Assembly: GCA_947624555.1 (NCBI GenBank)
Contig: CANQKW010000005.1
Coordinates: 26,767 to 90,766, forward strand
Length of the DNA: 64,000 bases
Direction: 5' to 3'
From: an uncultured Clostridia bacterium
Lineage (GTDB): Bacteria > Bacillota > Clostridia > Oscillospirales > Ruminococcaceae
The position numbers and the translations under genes are program-made. Positions 43,984 through 53,909 of this stretch are shown in pieces; position 1 is the stretch's first letter; every line of letters begins with the position of its first letter. A model generated the notes under the pieces. That model was not told the DNA's origin. It saw nothing but the letters and a program-made list of their open reading frames with translations, and did not search any database.

Positions 43984-44390
43984 TATTTGATTTCTTTCTT
44001 GCCTTCCTTATCCTTAGACGCCTTTGCGGTTTCAACAGCAGCCTCAGCAGCCTCGTGCTGGGTGTTGTTTCTTGCTATCGCAGACTTAAGCACGCGGATT
44101 TTTGTTCTGTCAGAACCTGTTTCAATAAGAACAGTATCTTCCTTGACGGAAAGCACACGTCCGATAATACCGCCGTTTGTTACCACCTCGTCAGCGACCT
44201 GAATATTGTTGAGCATTTGCTGCATTTCCTTATTGCGCTTTTTCTCGGGACGAAGAATAAGGAAATAGAAAATACCTATCATAAGCGCAAGCGGAAGTAT
44301 CATCATAAGGATAGAACCTACCTGTGCGCCTGCAGCGGCTCCCGCAGCGGCATCGCTGCTTGCATTGGCAATCAAATTCAGTGAATACAT
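43983..44390 (-). CDS. yajC: Preprotein translocase subunit YajC
   Basis: 135 residues. An N-terminal Ala-rich stretch and one membrane helix (VGSILMMILPLALMIGIFYF) are followed by the YajC motif LILRPEKKRNKEMQQMLNNI and a small beta domain (VADEVVTNGGIIGRVLSVKE). The last 30 residues are a charged Ala/Glu/Lys tail. YajC associates with SecDF in the membrane. It is first in a four-gene operon with a strong promoter. Confidence 0.94.
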   Translation of the reverse strand: MYSLNLIANASSDAAAGAAAGAQVGSILMMILPLALMIGIFYFLILRPEKKRNKEMQQMLNNIQVADEVVTNGGIIGRVLSVKEDTVLIETGSDRTKIRVLKSAIARNNTQHEAAEAAVETAKASKDKEGKKEIK

Positions 44391-44488
44391 AATTTTGTCC
44401 TCCGTAATCTGTTATTTTACAGCCCCTAAAGGCAGCTCTTAAATACCGTTTATATATGCTCTGCCTTATTCGGCAGCGTCATTTAAAT

Positions 44489-44517
44489 ATTATACTACAC
44501 TTTTTGGTAAAAATCAA
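44489..44517 (-). promoter_or_regulatory. Sigma-A promoter of yajC operon
   Basis: Minus-strand TTGATT (44512-44517), 17-base spacer, TATAAT (44489-44494). A leader hairpin with CTGCC and GGCAG arms lies at 44461-44476. Confidence 0.82.
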
Positions 44518-44533
44518 GGGGGTATAGGTGCGG

Positions 44534-45727
44534 TTATTGTCCGAAAACCTCGATTTTCTCCTCAGAAAGCGCTTTTTGAACGTCTGAAAGCGCCGCTCCC
44601 GAATATCCGCCTTTAATTACAACGTAAAATTCGGTTTCTTTCAGGACAGATTTAAGCTTTAAGGCAAACTCTTTGGCATTTTTATAAGCGTTGGCAGGCG
44701 CTGCGCTCGGCGTATAATCAACGATAAGCCTCATTTCTGAGAGTTTTTCCGTATTTGTGCAAAGCTCTGCGTCGGTGCTAAGTCGTGAGTCTGCGATAAT
44801 ATTTTCGCCCGAAAGCTCTATCCAGAGATAAGACTGATTTTTTTCCGCTCCTGCTTTGGCAGAATCTATAACGTTCCACAAAGCGTCAAGTCTTGCTTTT
44901 TCATCGGAAAGAGGCAGGTCTTTGAGATAAATCGTCAAATCCTCCTTATGGAGTTTGGGATACATTGTATTTACAGTGACAATGTGCTTAAATCCTGCCT
45001 TTGAAAGCTCGTCGGTAATCTCGCCCATAAATTGCAGAGTTTCGTTCTTGAACGGGGAAAGCCACGGCTTGCCGCCCTTTTCTTCACGGTCATCGTTCCA
45101 GGTATAACCGCTGCCTGCAATACGGTAACCGCCGTCTGTAATGTCCCTGTAGCCGCAAAGTCTGTCCTTCAGCGTACTGATTTTCGCCGCAGGAGTAAAT
45201 CCCGCCTTCGTCACGGCGTCAGCAATCTGCTCTGCGGTAAGCGTGCCTATGATAATTCCGTTATTCTGAATACTCTCAATTGCGCTTTTGTACAGGAAAT
45301 TGCCTGTTTCGTTCTTAAGAGTGACCGCAACAACTCTTCTGCCTGAGGATTTTGCCGCCGCCAGTGCGCTGTTCAGCGATGCGGTGCTTAAAGCTGCGTC
45401 ATCGGGCAAAAAATACATATCCGACGGCACATCGACGGGAACTTCGACTTTTGAGCTTTCTTCGGAAGAAACCATACTCTCGTTTTCGGACGAAATTTCA
45501 GTGTCCGAAGGAGGCGTCCACGCCGAATCCGAGCTGTCCGACGGGTTCTGCCTGTTCTGAAAATATTCCATAAGCGGTTTTCCCAGACCAAATCCGAGTA
45601 CTCCCAGAGCACAAGCTGCCACAACGGTTATGACTATTGTAAGGACTTGTTTTTGCTTGCTTTTCTTTTTGCTGTAAAGATTGACCTTGCTGCGTTTGAT
45701 TTTGATGTTTGTTTTTTTCTTTTTCAT
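44534..45727 (-). CDS. Membrane-anchored GH-like (DUF4015-type) protein
   Basis: 397 residues. A very basic start (KKKKTNIKIKRSKVNLYSKK), one membrane helix (VLTIVITVVAACALGVLGFG), a Ser/Glu-rich linker and then an extracellular domain of about 280 residues. VVAVTLKNETGNFLYKS, AAKISTLKDRLCGYRD, WLSPFKNETLQFMGEITDEL and GFKHIVTVNTMYPK follow the order of the putative glycosyl-hydrolase TIM barrel known as DUF4015. Whether the acids needed for catalysis are kept is not clear. It is last in the rpe-rnf operon, 19 bases after the RnfA-like gene. Confidence 0.65.
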   Translation of the reverse strand: MKKKKTNIKIKRSKVNLYSKKKSKQKQVLTIVITVVAACALGVLGFGLGKPLMEYFQNRQNPSDSSDSAWTPPSDTEISSENESMVSSEESSKVEVPVDVPSDMYFLPDDAALSTASLNSALAAAKSSGRRVVAVTLKNETGNFLYKSAIESIQNNGIIIGTLTAEQIADAVTKAGFTPAAKISTLKDRLCGYRDITDGGYRIAGSGYTWNDDREEKGGKPWLSPFKNETLQFMGEITDELSKAGFKHIVTVNTMYPKLHKEDLTIYLKDLPLSDEKARLDALWNVIDSAKAGAEKNQSYLWIELSGENIIADSRLSTDAELCTNTEKLSEMRLIVDYTPSAAPANAYKNAKEFALKLKSVLKETEFYVVIKGGYSGAALSDVQKALSEEKIEVFGQ

Positions 45728-45746
45728 TGTGACCCGCCCCCTCTCG

Positions 45747-46343
45747 TTAAAATTCCGCCGTATAACCTACCAGCACGTTGAATGCCAATGATATTATTCC
45801 AATATAAATCATCATTATCGGATATCCGCGAAAAATTTTCGGTATCTTATCGCTCGAAAGCTTTTCGTTTGCTATATTTATCAGAAAGCAGGCCACGAAA
45901 AAGCCTATTCCCGTGCCAAATCCGTATCCGACATATCCTGCAAAACCCTTGCCGAAGGTGGAATTCAAAAACAGCGCACCGAAAACGGCGCAGTTGAAAA
46001 TAGCGAGATGAACGTATTTTTTGACCTTGCCGTACAGCTTAGGAAAGCCTCTCCACAGTATAAACAAGCCGATAACGTACAACAGGCTTATTATCACCAC
46101 ATAAACCAGCGGCATAAACAAATCACCGTAAGGCAGCGGCAGTAAAAGTCCGTCGAAAAGGTATGCGATCATACTCGCAAGCGTTGTCATAACGGTTATT
46201 CCTATTGAAAAGCCGATAACGTGAGAGTCTTTCCTTGACGCATATATCGCAACATTTGCGCCGAAAGCTCTGTCGAAAATTGCATTCTGAGTGAAAACAG
46301 ATACCATTATAAGGCTTATCGTTCTCGCAAAAATATTGCTCAT
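45747..46343 (-). CDS. RnfA-like membrane protein lacking one cluster cysteine
   Basis: 198 residues from the ATG at 46341-46343, six helices. Alignment by eye to RnfA/RsxA is easy at the C-terminus (KIPKIFRGYPIMMIYIGIIS, SLAFNVLVG) and at FNCAVFGALFLN. In RnfA and NqrE a [2Fe-2S] cluster between the A and E (NqrE and NqrD) subunits uses a Cys in FLGLCPF and one in TNCAVLG. The second is kept (Cys118) but the first site reads AFGANVAIY, with Asn30 where Cys is expected. Overlaps the RnfE-like gene by four bases. Confidence 0.82.
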   Translation of the reverse strand: MSNIFARTISLIMVSVFTQNAIFDRAFGANVAIYASRKDSHVIGFSIGITVMTTLASMIAYLFDGLLLPLPYGDLFMPLVYVVIISLLYVIGLFILWRGFPKLYGKVKKYVHLAIFNCAVFGALFLNSTFGKGFAGYVGYGFGTGIGFFVACFLINIANEKLSSDKIPKIFRGYPIMMIYIGIISLAFNVLVGYTAEF

Positions 46344-46954
46344 TCGCTGCGCCCCTTTCGTGAAGAAACACGTCTTCCGACAACCGCTCTGCAAACAGCC
46401 GCAAAAATTCCCACCAGAATAAAGCCGAAAAACGGGGATTTTGCAGAGGGTATGATAGGCTCGCAGACATGAAATCCGAATAAAGTTCCGTAGGACAGAA
46501 TTTCCCTTACAGCGCCCGACGCAAATGCCACCATAGCAAATCCGGCAATAAAAATCAGGGCGTCCACAGACATTTTGCCGTAAGGCTCAAGGTAAAAACG
46601 GCTTTCCGTCTTTGCGAGAATAAGTGAATTTACCACCATAAGCTCAATATACAGCATAACCTCCTGCGTGGTTTCGGGGAAAAGAAATCGCAGCGCAATA
46701 ACCGTCGGGATAAACATAATCGCCGCTACAATAGTATAAAGCAGTATTCTTACGGTATACACGATTTTGCGGGAGATAAATCTGCACAAAAGTATCGACA
46801 CGTAAGAAACAGCAAAAAAGCTGATTGTCAGCACCAAAGAGCGCTGCAAGGTCGTTGCGGCGACAATAATGGGCGCTGTGACAAGACCGCTCATAAGGAC
46901 AACGTTCTGGCGGAACAAACCGTCGGTGTTTATGCGTTTTTTACTTTCCGCCAC
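46340..46954 (-). CDS. RnfE-like membrane protein lacking both cluster cysteines
   Basis: 204 residues, six helices. Relationship to RnfE/NqrD is seen in DGLFRQNVVLMSGLVTAPII (compare the QGLWKNN start), in ELMVVNSLILAKTESRF (compare IVTNCIIIGRAEAF) and in SGAVREILSYGTLFGF (compare GAIREILGNGTLF). Both cysteines that normally hold half of the [2Fe-2S] cluster are replaced: Ala27 at the LGLCP site and Ser110 at the TNC site. It overlaps rnfD by 14 bases and rnfA by four, a tightly coupled set. Confidence 0.82.
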   Translation of the reverse strand: MAESKKRINTDGLFRQNVVLMSGLVTAPIIVAATTLQRSLVLTISFFAVSYVSILLCRFISRKIVYTVRILLYTIVAAIMFIPTVIALRFLFPETTQEVMLYIELMVVNSLILAKTESRFYLEPYGKMSVDALIFIAGFAMVAFASGAVREILSYGTLFGFHVCEPIIPSAKSPFFGFILVGIFAAVCRAVVGRRVSSRKGRSE

Positions 46955-48053
46955 TGTCTTCGTCCTCCTTCTTCTTTTTCCTGCGATGTTTCTTTATCTC
47001 TCCGTCAATGGGAGGAGTGTTGTATTTATACTTATCGGGAATAACGATTTCCTGCGTATCGGTAAGCTTGACGCTGCCGCTTTGTATCTTGGTTTTGGAC
47101 TTCTCGAAGGAATTGACGTAGGTCTTTTTCCAGTAGACGACGTTGTCTATCAGTCTGTCAAAGCTGCTGCCGAGCGCACCCGTAAGCAGCAAGGCGAACA
47201 GAAAACTTCCTTCGGTCTGACCGAAATTCCTGAACATCATTGTGATACAGCCGAGCGTCAGTCCGTAAATCACTCTTCCTGCCGCCTTTTCGGGTACATT
47301 GTAAGGCTCTGCTGCAAGAAAAACCGTTCCGAAAAGGAGATACCCCGACGAAAGCTCGTAGAAAACCGACTCCCAGCCGCTATAATCTGCTCTGGGGAAG
47401 AAAAATGCAAGTACAGACGCCGAAATAAGGCAGGAAAACACTGCCGCAAAGCTGTTTCTTCGGCTTAATACAAGGCAAAGTCCGCAAACCAGAATGATAA
47501 GCATATAAACCGTTCCTATACAGCCGGGGACAAATCCCATAGCCGTGTCCCAAATGCCCTTGGAGGGGACGTTTCCCAGCTTTAAGGAATACTCTGTCGA
47601 ACGGATAAGCGTTCCTTCAAAATCCCCGAAAACGGGGTAGATCTCGCCGAATTTAGGAGAGTAAAGCATTTCTCCGGGGTAGCAGATTATCAGGAACGCC
47701 GCCGAAATTGCAGGCGGACAGAAAATAATATTGTCGGAAGAGCCGAACATATGCTTCCCCACGACCACGCACAAGGCGGACGATAAAACTATCAGCCAGA
47801 AAGGTGCGCTGACAGGCATCATCATTCCTGCCGCAAGACCCCAGAAAGGCACGGCAGCGTCTTTTACATTGTAGCGAATTTTTCTGATAAGGCAGCAAAC
47901 AGCGTCTATAAGCATACAGCATATAACGCTTGAAATGCATACGACGACCGCACGCACCCCCTGCAAAAAAGCAGACGGTATAAGCAGCATTATCATCATT
48001 ATCATACGCTCAAAATAAACCTTATCAGGCTTGACCGCATTACCCTTTGTCAT
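46941..48053 (-). CDS. RnfD-like membrane protein without flavin-attachment motif
   Basis: 370 residues, about ten helices, RnfD/NqrB family. Recognisable parts are the start, WGLAAGMMMPVSAPFWLIVL, KHMFGSSDNIIFCPPAISAA (compare KQVFGGLGQNPFNPA) and GFVPGCIGTVYMLIILVCGL (compare GNKPGSIGE). RnfD normally binds FMN through a Thr in an [ST]-G-A-T motif just before that last segment; here the segment reads EGTLIRSTEYSLKLGNVP and no such motif occurs anywhere in the chain. A 60-residue charged tail ends the protein. Its ATG follows the rpe stop with no gap. Confidence 0.82.
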   Translation of the reverse strand: MTKGNAVKPDKVYFERMIMMIMLLIPSAFLQGVRAVVVCISSVICCMLIDAVCCLIRKIRYNVKDAAVPFWGLAAGMMMPVSAPFWLIVLSSALCVVVGKHMFGSSDNIIFCPPAISAAFLIICYPGEMLYSPKFGEIYPVFGDFEGTLIRSTEYSLKLGNVPSKGIWDTAMGFVPGCIGTVYMLIILVCGLCLVLSRRNSFAAVFSCLISASVLAFFFPRADYSGWESVFYELSSGYLLFGTVFLAAEPYNVPEKAAGRVIYGLTLGCITMMFRNFGQTEGSFLFALLLTGALGSSFDRLIDNVVYWKKTYVNSFEKSKTKIQSGSVKLTDTQEIVIPDKYKYNTPPIDGEIKKHRRKKKKEDEDSGGK

Positions 48054-48713
48054 TTATTGATTTCCTTTCAGCGCATTGCAGGCAGCTTTCATATCGGGAG
48101 CTTTAAAAAGTCCCGTTCCTGCCACAAGTATGTTTGCGCCTGCATATTTGGCGGAATCGCCCGTTTTTTCGTTAATTCCGCCGTCAACCTGAATATCAAG
48201 CTTTTCAAAACCGTTATTGTCGGCATAATTGCGCAGAGCCTTGATTTTAGGCAGCATCTCGTAGATAAATCCCTGTCCGCCGTAACCCGGCTCAACGGTC
48301 ATTACAAGCACCATATCGCACAGCGGAAGATAATCATATACCCTCTCAACGGGAGTATCGGGCTTTAACGCAAGCGCAGATTTCTTTCCCAGAGAGCGTA
48401 TCTCTCTCAGACAGCCTGCAATATCGCCCTTGCTTTCGATATGAATATCAATAATATCCGCCCCTGCATCCGAAAAGAATTTTATCTGACTTTGCGGATT
48501 TTCGACCATAAGGTGTACGTCAAGCGGTTTTTCCGTTACCTTTCTCACGAATTTCAGCACGGGAGCGCCGTATGTTATCTGTTCGACAAAATGCCCGTCC
48601 ATAACGTCGAAATGTATCCAGTCCGCACCTGCACGCTCACACCTTGAAATTTCGCCTGTAAAATCAGCCAGATTGCTTGCAAGCAGAGAAGCGGACACAA
48701 TTGTTTCCTTCAT
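48054..48713 (-). CDS. rpe: Ribulose-phosphate 3-epimerase
   Basis: 219 residues, TIM barrel. It interconverts ribulose 5-phosphate and xylulose 5-phosphate in the pentose phosphate pathway. Marks: SASLLASNLADFTGEISRCE, the metal-site segment WIHFDVMDGHFVEQITYGAP, DVHLMVENPQ, LVMTVEPGYGGQGFIYEMLP and IQVDGGINEKTG. First gene of the operon, with its stop TAA directly followed by the rnfD ATG. In many Firmicutes rpe follows rsgA-prkC; here that is not so. Confidence 0.96.
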   Translation of the reverse strand: MKETIVSASLLASNLADFTGEISRCERAGADWIHFDVMDGHFVEQITYGAPVLKFVRKVTEKPLDVHLMVENPQSQIKFFSDAGADIIDIHIESKGDIAGCLREIRSLGKKSALALKPDTPVERVYDYLPLCDMVLVMTVEPGYGGQGFIYEMLPKIKALRNYADNNGFEKLDIQVDGGINEKTGDSAKYAGANILVAGTGLFKAPDMKAACNALKGNQ

Positions 48714-48776
48714 TTGTTTTACCTCTTAAGTATCAACTGCTCAAATTGTATTTTCACAATAAACACATACATTTAT

Positions 48777-48805
48777 ATTTTATAATAAAAACGGCATTAA
48801 GTCAA
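48777..48805 (-). promoter_or_regulatory. Sigma-A promoter of rpe-rnf operon
   Basis: Minus-strand TTGACT (48800-48805), 17-base spacer, TAAAAT (48777-48782). Leader about 60 bases. Confidence 0.8.
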
Positions 48806-48911
48806 GAGTTTAAAGCGTTTTTTCGCAGATTTTTTTCAAAGTGCGTTAAAATGTAATAAACCCGATAAAGAAAACTTGAAGATATTTGTGTATTTTTCTT
48901 TGAAGTTTTGC
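48806..48911. other. Divergent intergenic stretch, rpe / guaB
   Basis: AT-rich spacer between two divergent promoters. No gene or structured element seen. Confidence 0.5.
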
Positions 48912-48940
48912 TTGAAAATTTTTTTCAGGTGGTGTATAAT
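48912..48940 (+). promoter_or_regulatory. Sigma-A promoter of guaB
   Basis: TTGAAA (48912-48917), 17-base spacer, TATAAT (48935-48940). The leader of about 105 bases holds one small hairpin (TATCGT and ACGATA arms, near 48966-48992); no purine riboswitch was recognised. Confidence 0.82.
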
Positions 48941-48955
48941 GTTAATAATACTTAA

Positions 48956-50527
<1,572 letters not shown>

Positions 50528-50549
50528 TTTATCTCTCTATAAAATGATC

Positions 50550-50580
50550 AGGGCACGGCAGCAAACCGTGCCCTTTATAA
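50550..50580 (+). terminator. Probable terminator of guaB
   Basis: AGGGCACGG (50550-50558) and CCGTGCCCT (50566-50574) form a 9-bp stem; the tail TTTATAAAAAG is short in T, so some readthrough into the next gene is possible. Confidence 0.7.
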
Positions 50581-50596
50581 AAAGACAGGAGTAACA

Positions 50597-51787
50597 ATGG
50601 GATATTATACTGTAATTGAGCCGAAATATTATCAGCAATTCCGATGCGTCGGCGGCAGCTGTGAATTGAACTGCTGCGGCAATTGGGGAAATATTGTCTG
50701 GACAGACAGCGAATATGAAAAGCTTTGCTCAACGGAAATGTCCGAAGAACTTCGCAGCAAGGTAAATTCTTCCTTTTTTAAGAAAGAATTCAAGGGAATA
50801 CAGATTTGGAATATACGCCAACAGGACGGCGAGTGCCCGTTTCTCACGGACAAAAAATTATGCGAGCTCCAGCTCACATTCGGAGAGGGTATTCTCTCGC
50901 AAACCTGCCGTATTTACCCCAGAACTGCCCTTATGAACAACGCTGTCCTTATGAGAAACTGCTATCTCAGCTGTCCCGAAACGGGAAAGCTGCTCTATGA
51001 CAATAAGGACGCTATGGAAATCTCCGCAAGAATGGTTCAGGTCAGAGGTGCGACTTTGGGCGTCAGTGCCACAGTGGAAAGCGAACAGAATTTCAATGCC
51101 AATCCATCTCTGAAATACAGAAATATCCTGTTTGATTTCTTTTACGGGCTGTGTTCTGATGAAAATTACAGCATAGAAACAGCACTTGTTCTGGGCGGTC
51201 TTGCTGCCAAAAATCTCTCCGAATATGAATTATCGGGAAAGCACGACAGCATTCCCGATATAATAAAAACTCTGAAAAAGCAGATCAATACTCCCGAAAG
51301 GATAGCGTCCGTGGACTCCATAAATCCCGACAACAGAATAAAAATCGGCGTTATCGGCACGCTTATGCTCGATATGGCAAGAGAGGTCAAATCGCTTAAT
51401 ATTCTCGAATCGCTGTGCGAAAACGGCAGTATAGATGTCCAAAAATATCTCCTGGGAGAGCAAACGGTAAAAAAGCTCTTTGAGGGTCACGAGTTTTATT
51501 TCAGAAATATGGTGTTGAATATGCTTTTCGAGCTGAAAGCGCCGATTTACCTGCCGCAAAGGACAATTTACGAAAACTGGCTGCTTATCTGCACCTGCTA
51601 CTCAATGTCGCTTATGATGATGAACGCACAAGCGCTCGTCGAACCCGACATAAACCTGATACTCAAAGCTGCCGCATTGTTGGATATGTCATACGGGCAC
51701 AATGAAAAGCTTTCGGACCAGATAATAAACTTCCTTAAAGACCGAAATTTCGATAAATCCGCTTACATAGCGCTTATGCTCAAATAA
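50597..51787 (+). CDS. FliB-type flagellin lysine N-methylase-like protein (copy 2)
   Basis: 396 residues. Same architecture as the copy at 38281-39486: FRCVGGSCELNCCGNW at the N-terminus, CPFLTDKKLCELQLTFGE, SQTCRIYPR, and MRNCYLSCPETGKLL. Downstream the shared pattern includes FRNMVLNMLFELKAPIYLPQ (copy 1: RNVALNLLFELNVPLYPVQ). The two diverge well beyond recent duplication. The ATG follows ACAGGAGTAAC. No separate promoter is obvious; it may depend on leakage through the guaB terminator. Flagellin methylation is the inferred role. Confidence 0.8.
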   Translation: MGYYTVIEPKYYQQFRCVGGSCELNCCGNWGNIVWTDSEYEKLCSTEMSEELRSKVNSSFFKKEFKGIQIWNIRQQDGECPFLTDKKLCELQLTFGEGILSQTCRIYPRTALMNNAVLMRNCYLSCPETGKLLYDNKDAMEISARMVQVRGATLGVSATVESEQNFNANPSLKYRNILFDFFYGLCSDENYSIETALVLGGLAAKNLSEYELSGKHDSIPDIIKTLKKQINTPERIASVDSINPDNRIKIGVIGTLMLDMAREVKSLNILESLCENGSIDVQKYLLGEQTVKKLFEGHEFYFRNMVLNMLFELKAPIYLPQRTIYENWLLICTCYSMSLMMMNAQALVEPDINLILKAAALLDMSYGHNEKLSDQIINFLKDRNFDKSAYIALMLK

Positions 51788-51792
51788 AAAGC

Positions 51793-51974
51793 AATTTCTT
51801 TCTCCTATCTTTTTTGAAAGAAATTCTTAACCGGCAGTTTATTTTTGCGTTCTTTGAACGCAAAAAATGGGGGAAAACTCTTGTTTTCCCCCATACCCCT
51901 TTAGCGCTTTTGAAACGTTTTTGTGGGGCTTTGCCCCACACCCCACCTAAGAAACTTTTTTGAAAAAAGTTTCT
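51793..51974. repeat. Array of five hairpins in intergenic region
   Basis: Five perfect or near-perfect stem-loops stand one after another: 51793-51825, 51842-51866 (11-bp stem, TTTTTGCGTTC), 51867-51894 (12-bp stem, ATGGGGGAAAAC), 51922-51940 (TGTGGGGC / GCCCCACA) and 51950-51974 (12-bp stem, AGAAACTTTTTT). Such blocks look like the dispersed intergenic repeats common in clostridial genomes. They lie between convergent FliB-like and patatin genes and could stop both transcripts. Confidence 0.75.
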
Positions 51975-52044
51975 CAGGACTCTTCAAAAAACTTTTAATA
52001 ACTGCACCGCAGGCGCAGCACTTCTTACTATTCACTATACACTG

Positions 52045-52905
52045 TCAACTGACAAGGGCTGTCTTTGTCCACTCCACAAGGTCAAGTATCTTCTTGTCCG
52101 CCTGTGAATAGCCGTCACGATAGCTCTCCATAATTTTTTCGTTGTCCTTTTCAAACTTTGAAATAGCGGGGAGCGACGGGCGGAAAACAAATACCTTTCC
52201 CTGTTCCTCAAGCTCATTCATAAGCTTTACCGTCTTGTGATAATTCTCAACGCGCTCCATACAAGCATCAATGAAATTCGGATATTTCTTGTACATTGAA
52301 TGGATAACCTTTTTGAATTTCGCATAATCCGTAGGAGGAGTGGCATTTCCCGGTTTTGTGAGAATTATTACAAGCTTGTCACAGCCCATTTCAATAGCGT
52401 GTTCAATGGGAATGGAATCGCAGATACTTCCGTCAAGATAATGCTTTCCGTCGATTTCCACAGGCTCACAAAGCATAGGAACAGAGCAGGTCGCTTTTGC
52501 GATAGTCAGCAGACGCTCGCAGTCCTCATACTCGGAGAAATACTCGGCTTTGCCTGTTTCAAGACAGGAGCAGACGTATTCGGTTTCAATTCCGCTGTTA
52601 AAATATGTATCAAAATCGAACGGGAACTGCTTGAACGGATATTCATAAACCATTTTGTCAAGATTTATTATCTTTTTTGAACTGATAAACTGCCTGAACC
52701 CGTAATATGAGTCATTCCTTGGAACGTTTATCATTCGGCAGGTACGTCCGACCTGACAGGAAACGTAGCTCATTGCATTTCCTCCGCCTGCCGAAACGCC
52801 TATTACATAAGGAAAATTTATTCCGCCTTCCATTAAGCGGTCAAGGACGCCTGCGGTAAAAATACCCCGTACTGCGCCTCCTTCAAGAATAAGCCCTGTT
52901 TTCAT
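52045..52905 (-). CDS. Patatin-like phospholipase
   Basis: 286 residues from the ATG at 52903-52905. The Ser-Asp dyad of patatin lipid acyl hydrolases is present: oxyanion motif GLILEGGAVRGIFTAGVLD, nucleophile GVSAGG (Ser38), and the Asp in HYLDGSICDSIP. The family hydrolyses acyl esters of lipids; this subgroup (cytosolic, YjjU/RssA-like, about 285 residues) has no established substrate. No signal peptide. A GGTG a few bases before the ATG is a weak ribosome site. Confidence 0.9.
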   Translation of the reverse strand: MKTGLILEGGAVRGIFTAGVLDRLMEGGINFPYVIGVSAGGGNAMSYVSCQVGRTCRMINVPRNDSYYGFRQFISSKKIINLDKMVYEYPFKQFPFDFDTYFNSGIETEYVCSCLETGKAEYFSEYEDCERLLTIAKATCSVPMLCEPVEIDGKHYLDGSICDSIPIEHAIEMGCDKLVIILTKPGNATPPTDYAKFKKVIHSMYKKYPNFIDACMERVENYHKTVKLMNELEEQGKVFVFRPSLPAISKFEKDNEKIMESYRDGYSQADKKILDLVEWTKTALVS

Positions 52906-52982
52906 AAGTATCACCTTTTCTCTTGCTGTATGCTATGGGAATTTTTCAAAAAATTTCTGCTAATAACTAATTTTTTTACATA

Positions 52983-53015
52983 GAAAAAACACGGGGCAGT
53001 CTTTGCTCCGTGTTT
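52983..53015 (-). terminator. Rho-independent terminator
   Basis: AAACACGG and CCGTGTTT arms pair with a 12-13 base centre; TTTTTTCTATG follows on the minus strand. It ends the FkbM operon about 95 bases past its last stop. Confidence 0.8.
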
Positions 53016-53108
53016 ATAATATCATACAAACATTAACTTTTTGTAAACTTTTTCGATAAAAATTTCGGGAAAAATGTATAATTCTGTAACAGTATCTTAC
53101 CGTCCAAA

Positions 53109-53891
53109 CTATTCTTCTTCATTGACACTATAAACCTTTTCCAGGGTTATTTCGGGTCTTAATCTTCCTGCCTCGTCATAAGCCTCGGTAATGGTAATTC
53201 CTATCGCCGCACCCGTGATGTTGGTAAAATTCAGCGGATTTTGCGCCACAACGTCATAGGTGAACGCAAAAGTCATTGACGCAGGAACATCGTCTTCTCC
53301 CGTGAAAACGATCCTGAACGAGTCGCAGTCCGTAAACGAGAAAGCCGCTCCTGCATTTCCGTCAAGCAGCACAGGGTCAACAACATTGTTTCGTGCCTTA
53401 AATTCATACTGACCGTCATCATTTACATCTTGGGAATAAACATTCTGCGCCGCAAGCACCTTTCCGTTGAATACTCCTGCGGTAAGCGTAAGATTTGTAT
53501 AGCGGAAATCCGACTCCGAAGGATTTCCCTCGCTGTCAAGACCGTTGAAAATACTGCCCGTGATAACAAATGTATTTGTGTCCTCCTGCGTCATTTCCAT
53601 TACAAAAGCAGGCGCATATATGATATTCTGATATGTCGCAAGAATTTCGGTCATTTCTTCCGCAGTAAGATTGCCGTTTTCATTGTCGTTCATTGTTGCG
53701 ACAATTTGCGACAGAGTTTCGTTTGCGTCCAAATCGGAAGAATAAACTCTCGTTACAAGGCAGGTCGTACCGCCGTCGCTCTTCAGATCGCCGCAGTATA
53801 CAAGACCGTGCGAATTAAGCATAAACAAGATGTAAAAGCCTATTCCTGCCACAATGAGTGCGATAAGTATAATTCCTAATACAACTTTCAT
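53109..53891 (-). CDS. Membrane-anchored extracellular protein, unknown function
   Basis: 260 residues: an uncleaved N-terminal helix (VVLGIILIALIVAGIGFYIL) and an outer beta-rich domain of about 230 residues with three cysteines. Segments such as NVYSQDVNDDGQYEFKARNN and DENLTAEEMTEILATYQ-like NLTAEEMTEILATYQNIIYA are not known to me from any family. It is 18 bases downstream of the FkbM gene and shares its promoter, so it may help modify or display a surface sugar, but this is inference. Confidence 0.7.
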   Translation of the reverse strand: MKVVLGIILIALIVAGIGFYILFMLNSHGLVYCGDLKSDGGTTCLVTRVYSSDLDANETLSQIVATMNDNENGNLTAEEMTEILATYQNIIYAPAFVMEMTQEDTNTFVITGSIFNGLDSEGNPSESDFRYTNLTLTAGVFNGKVLAAQNVYSQDVNDDGQYEFKARNNVVDPVLLDGNAGAAFSFTDCDSFRIVFTGEDDVPASMTFAFTYDVVAQNPLNFTNITGAAIGITITEAYDEAGRLRPEITLEKVYSVNEEE

Positions 53892-53909
53892 TTAGCCGAC
53901 CTCTTTCTG

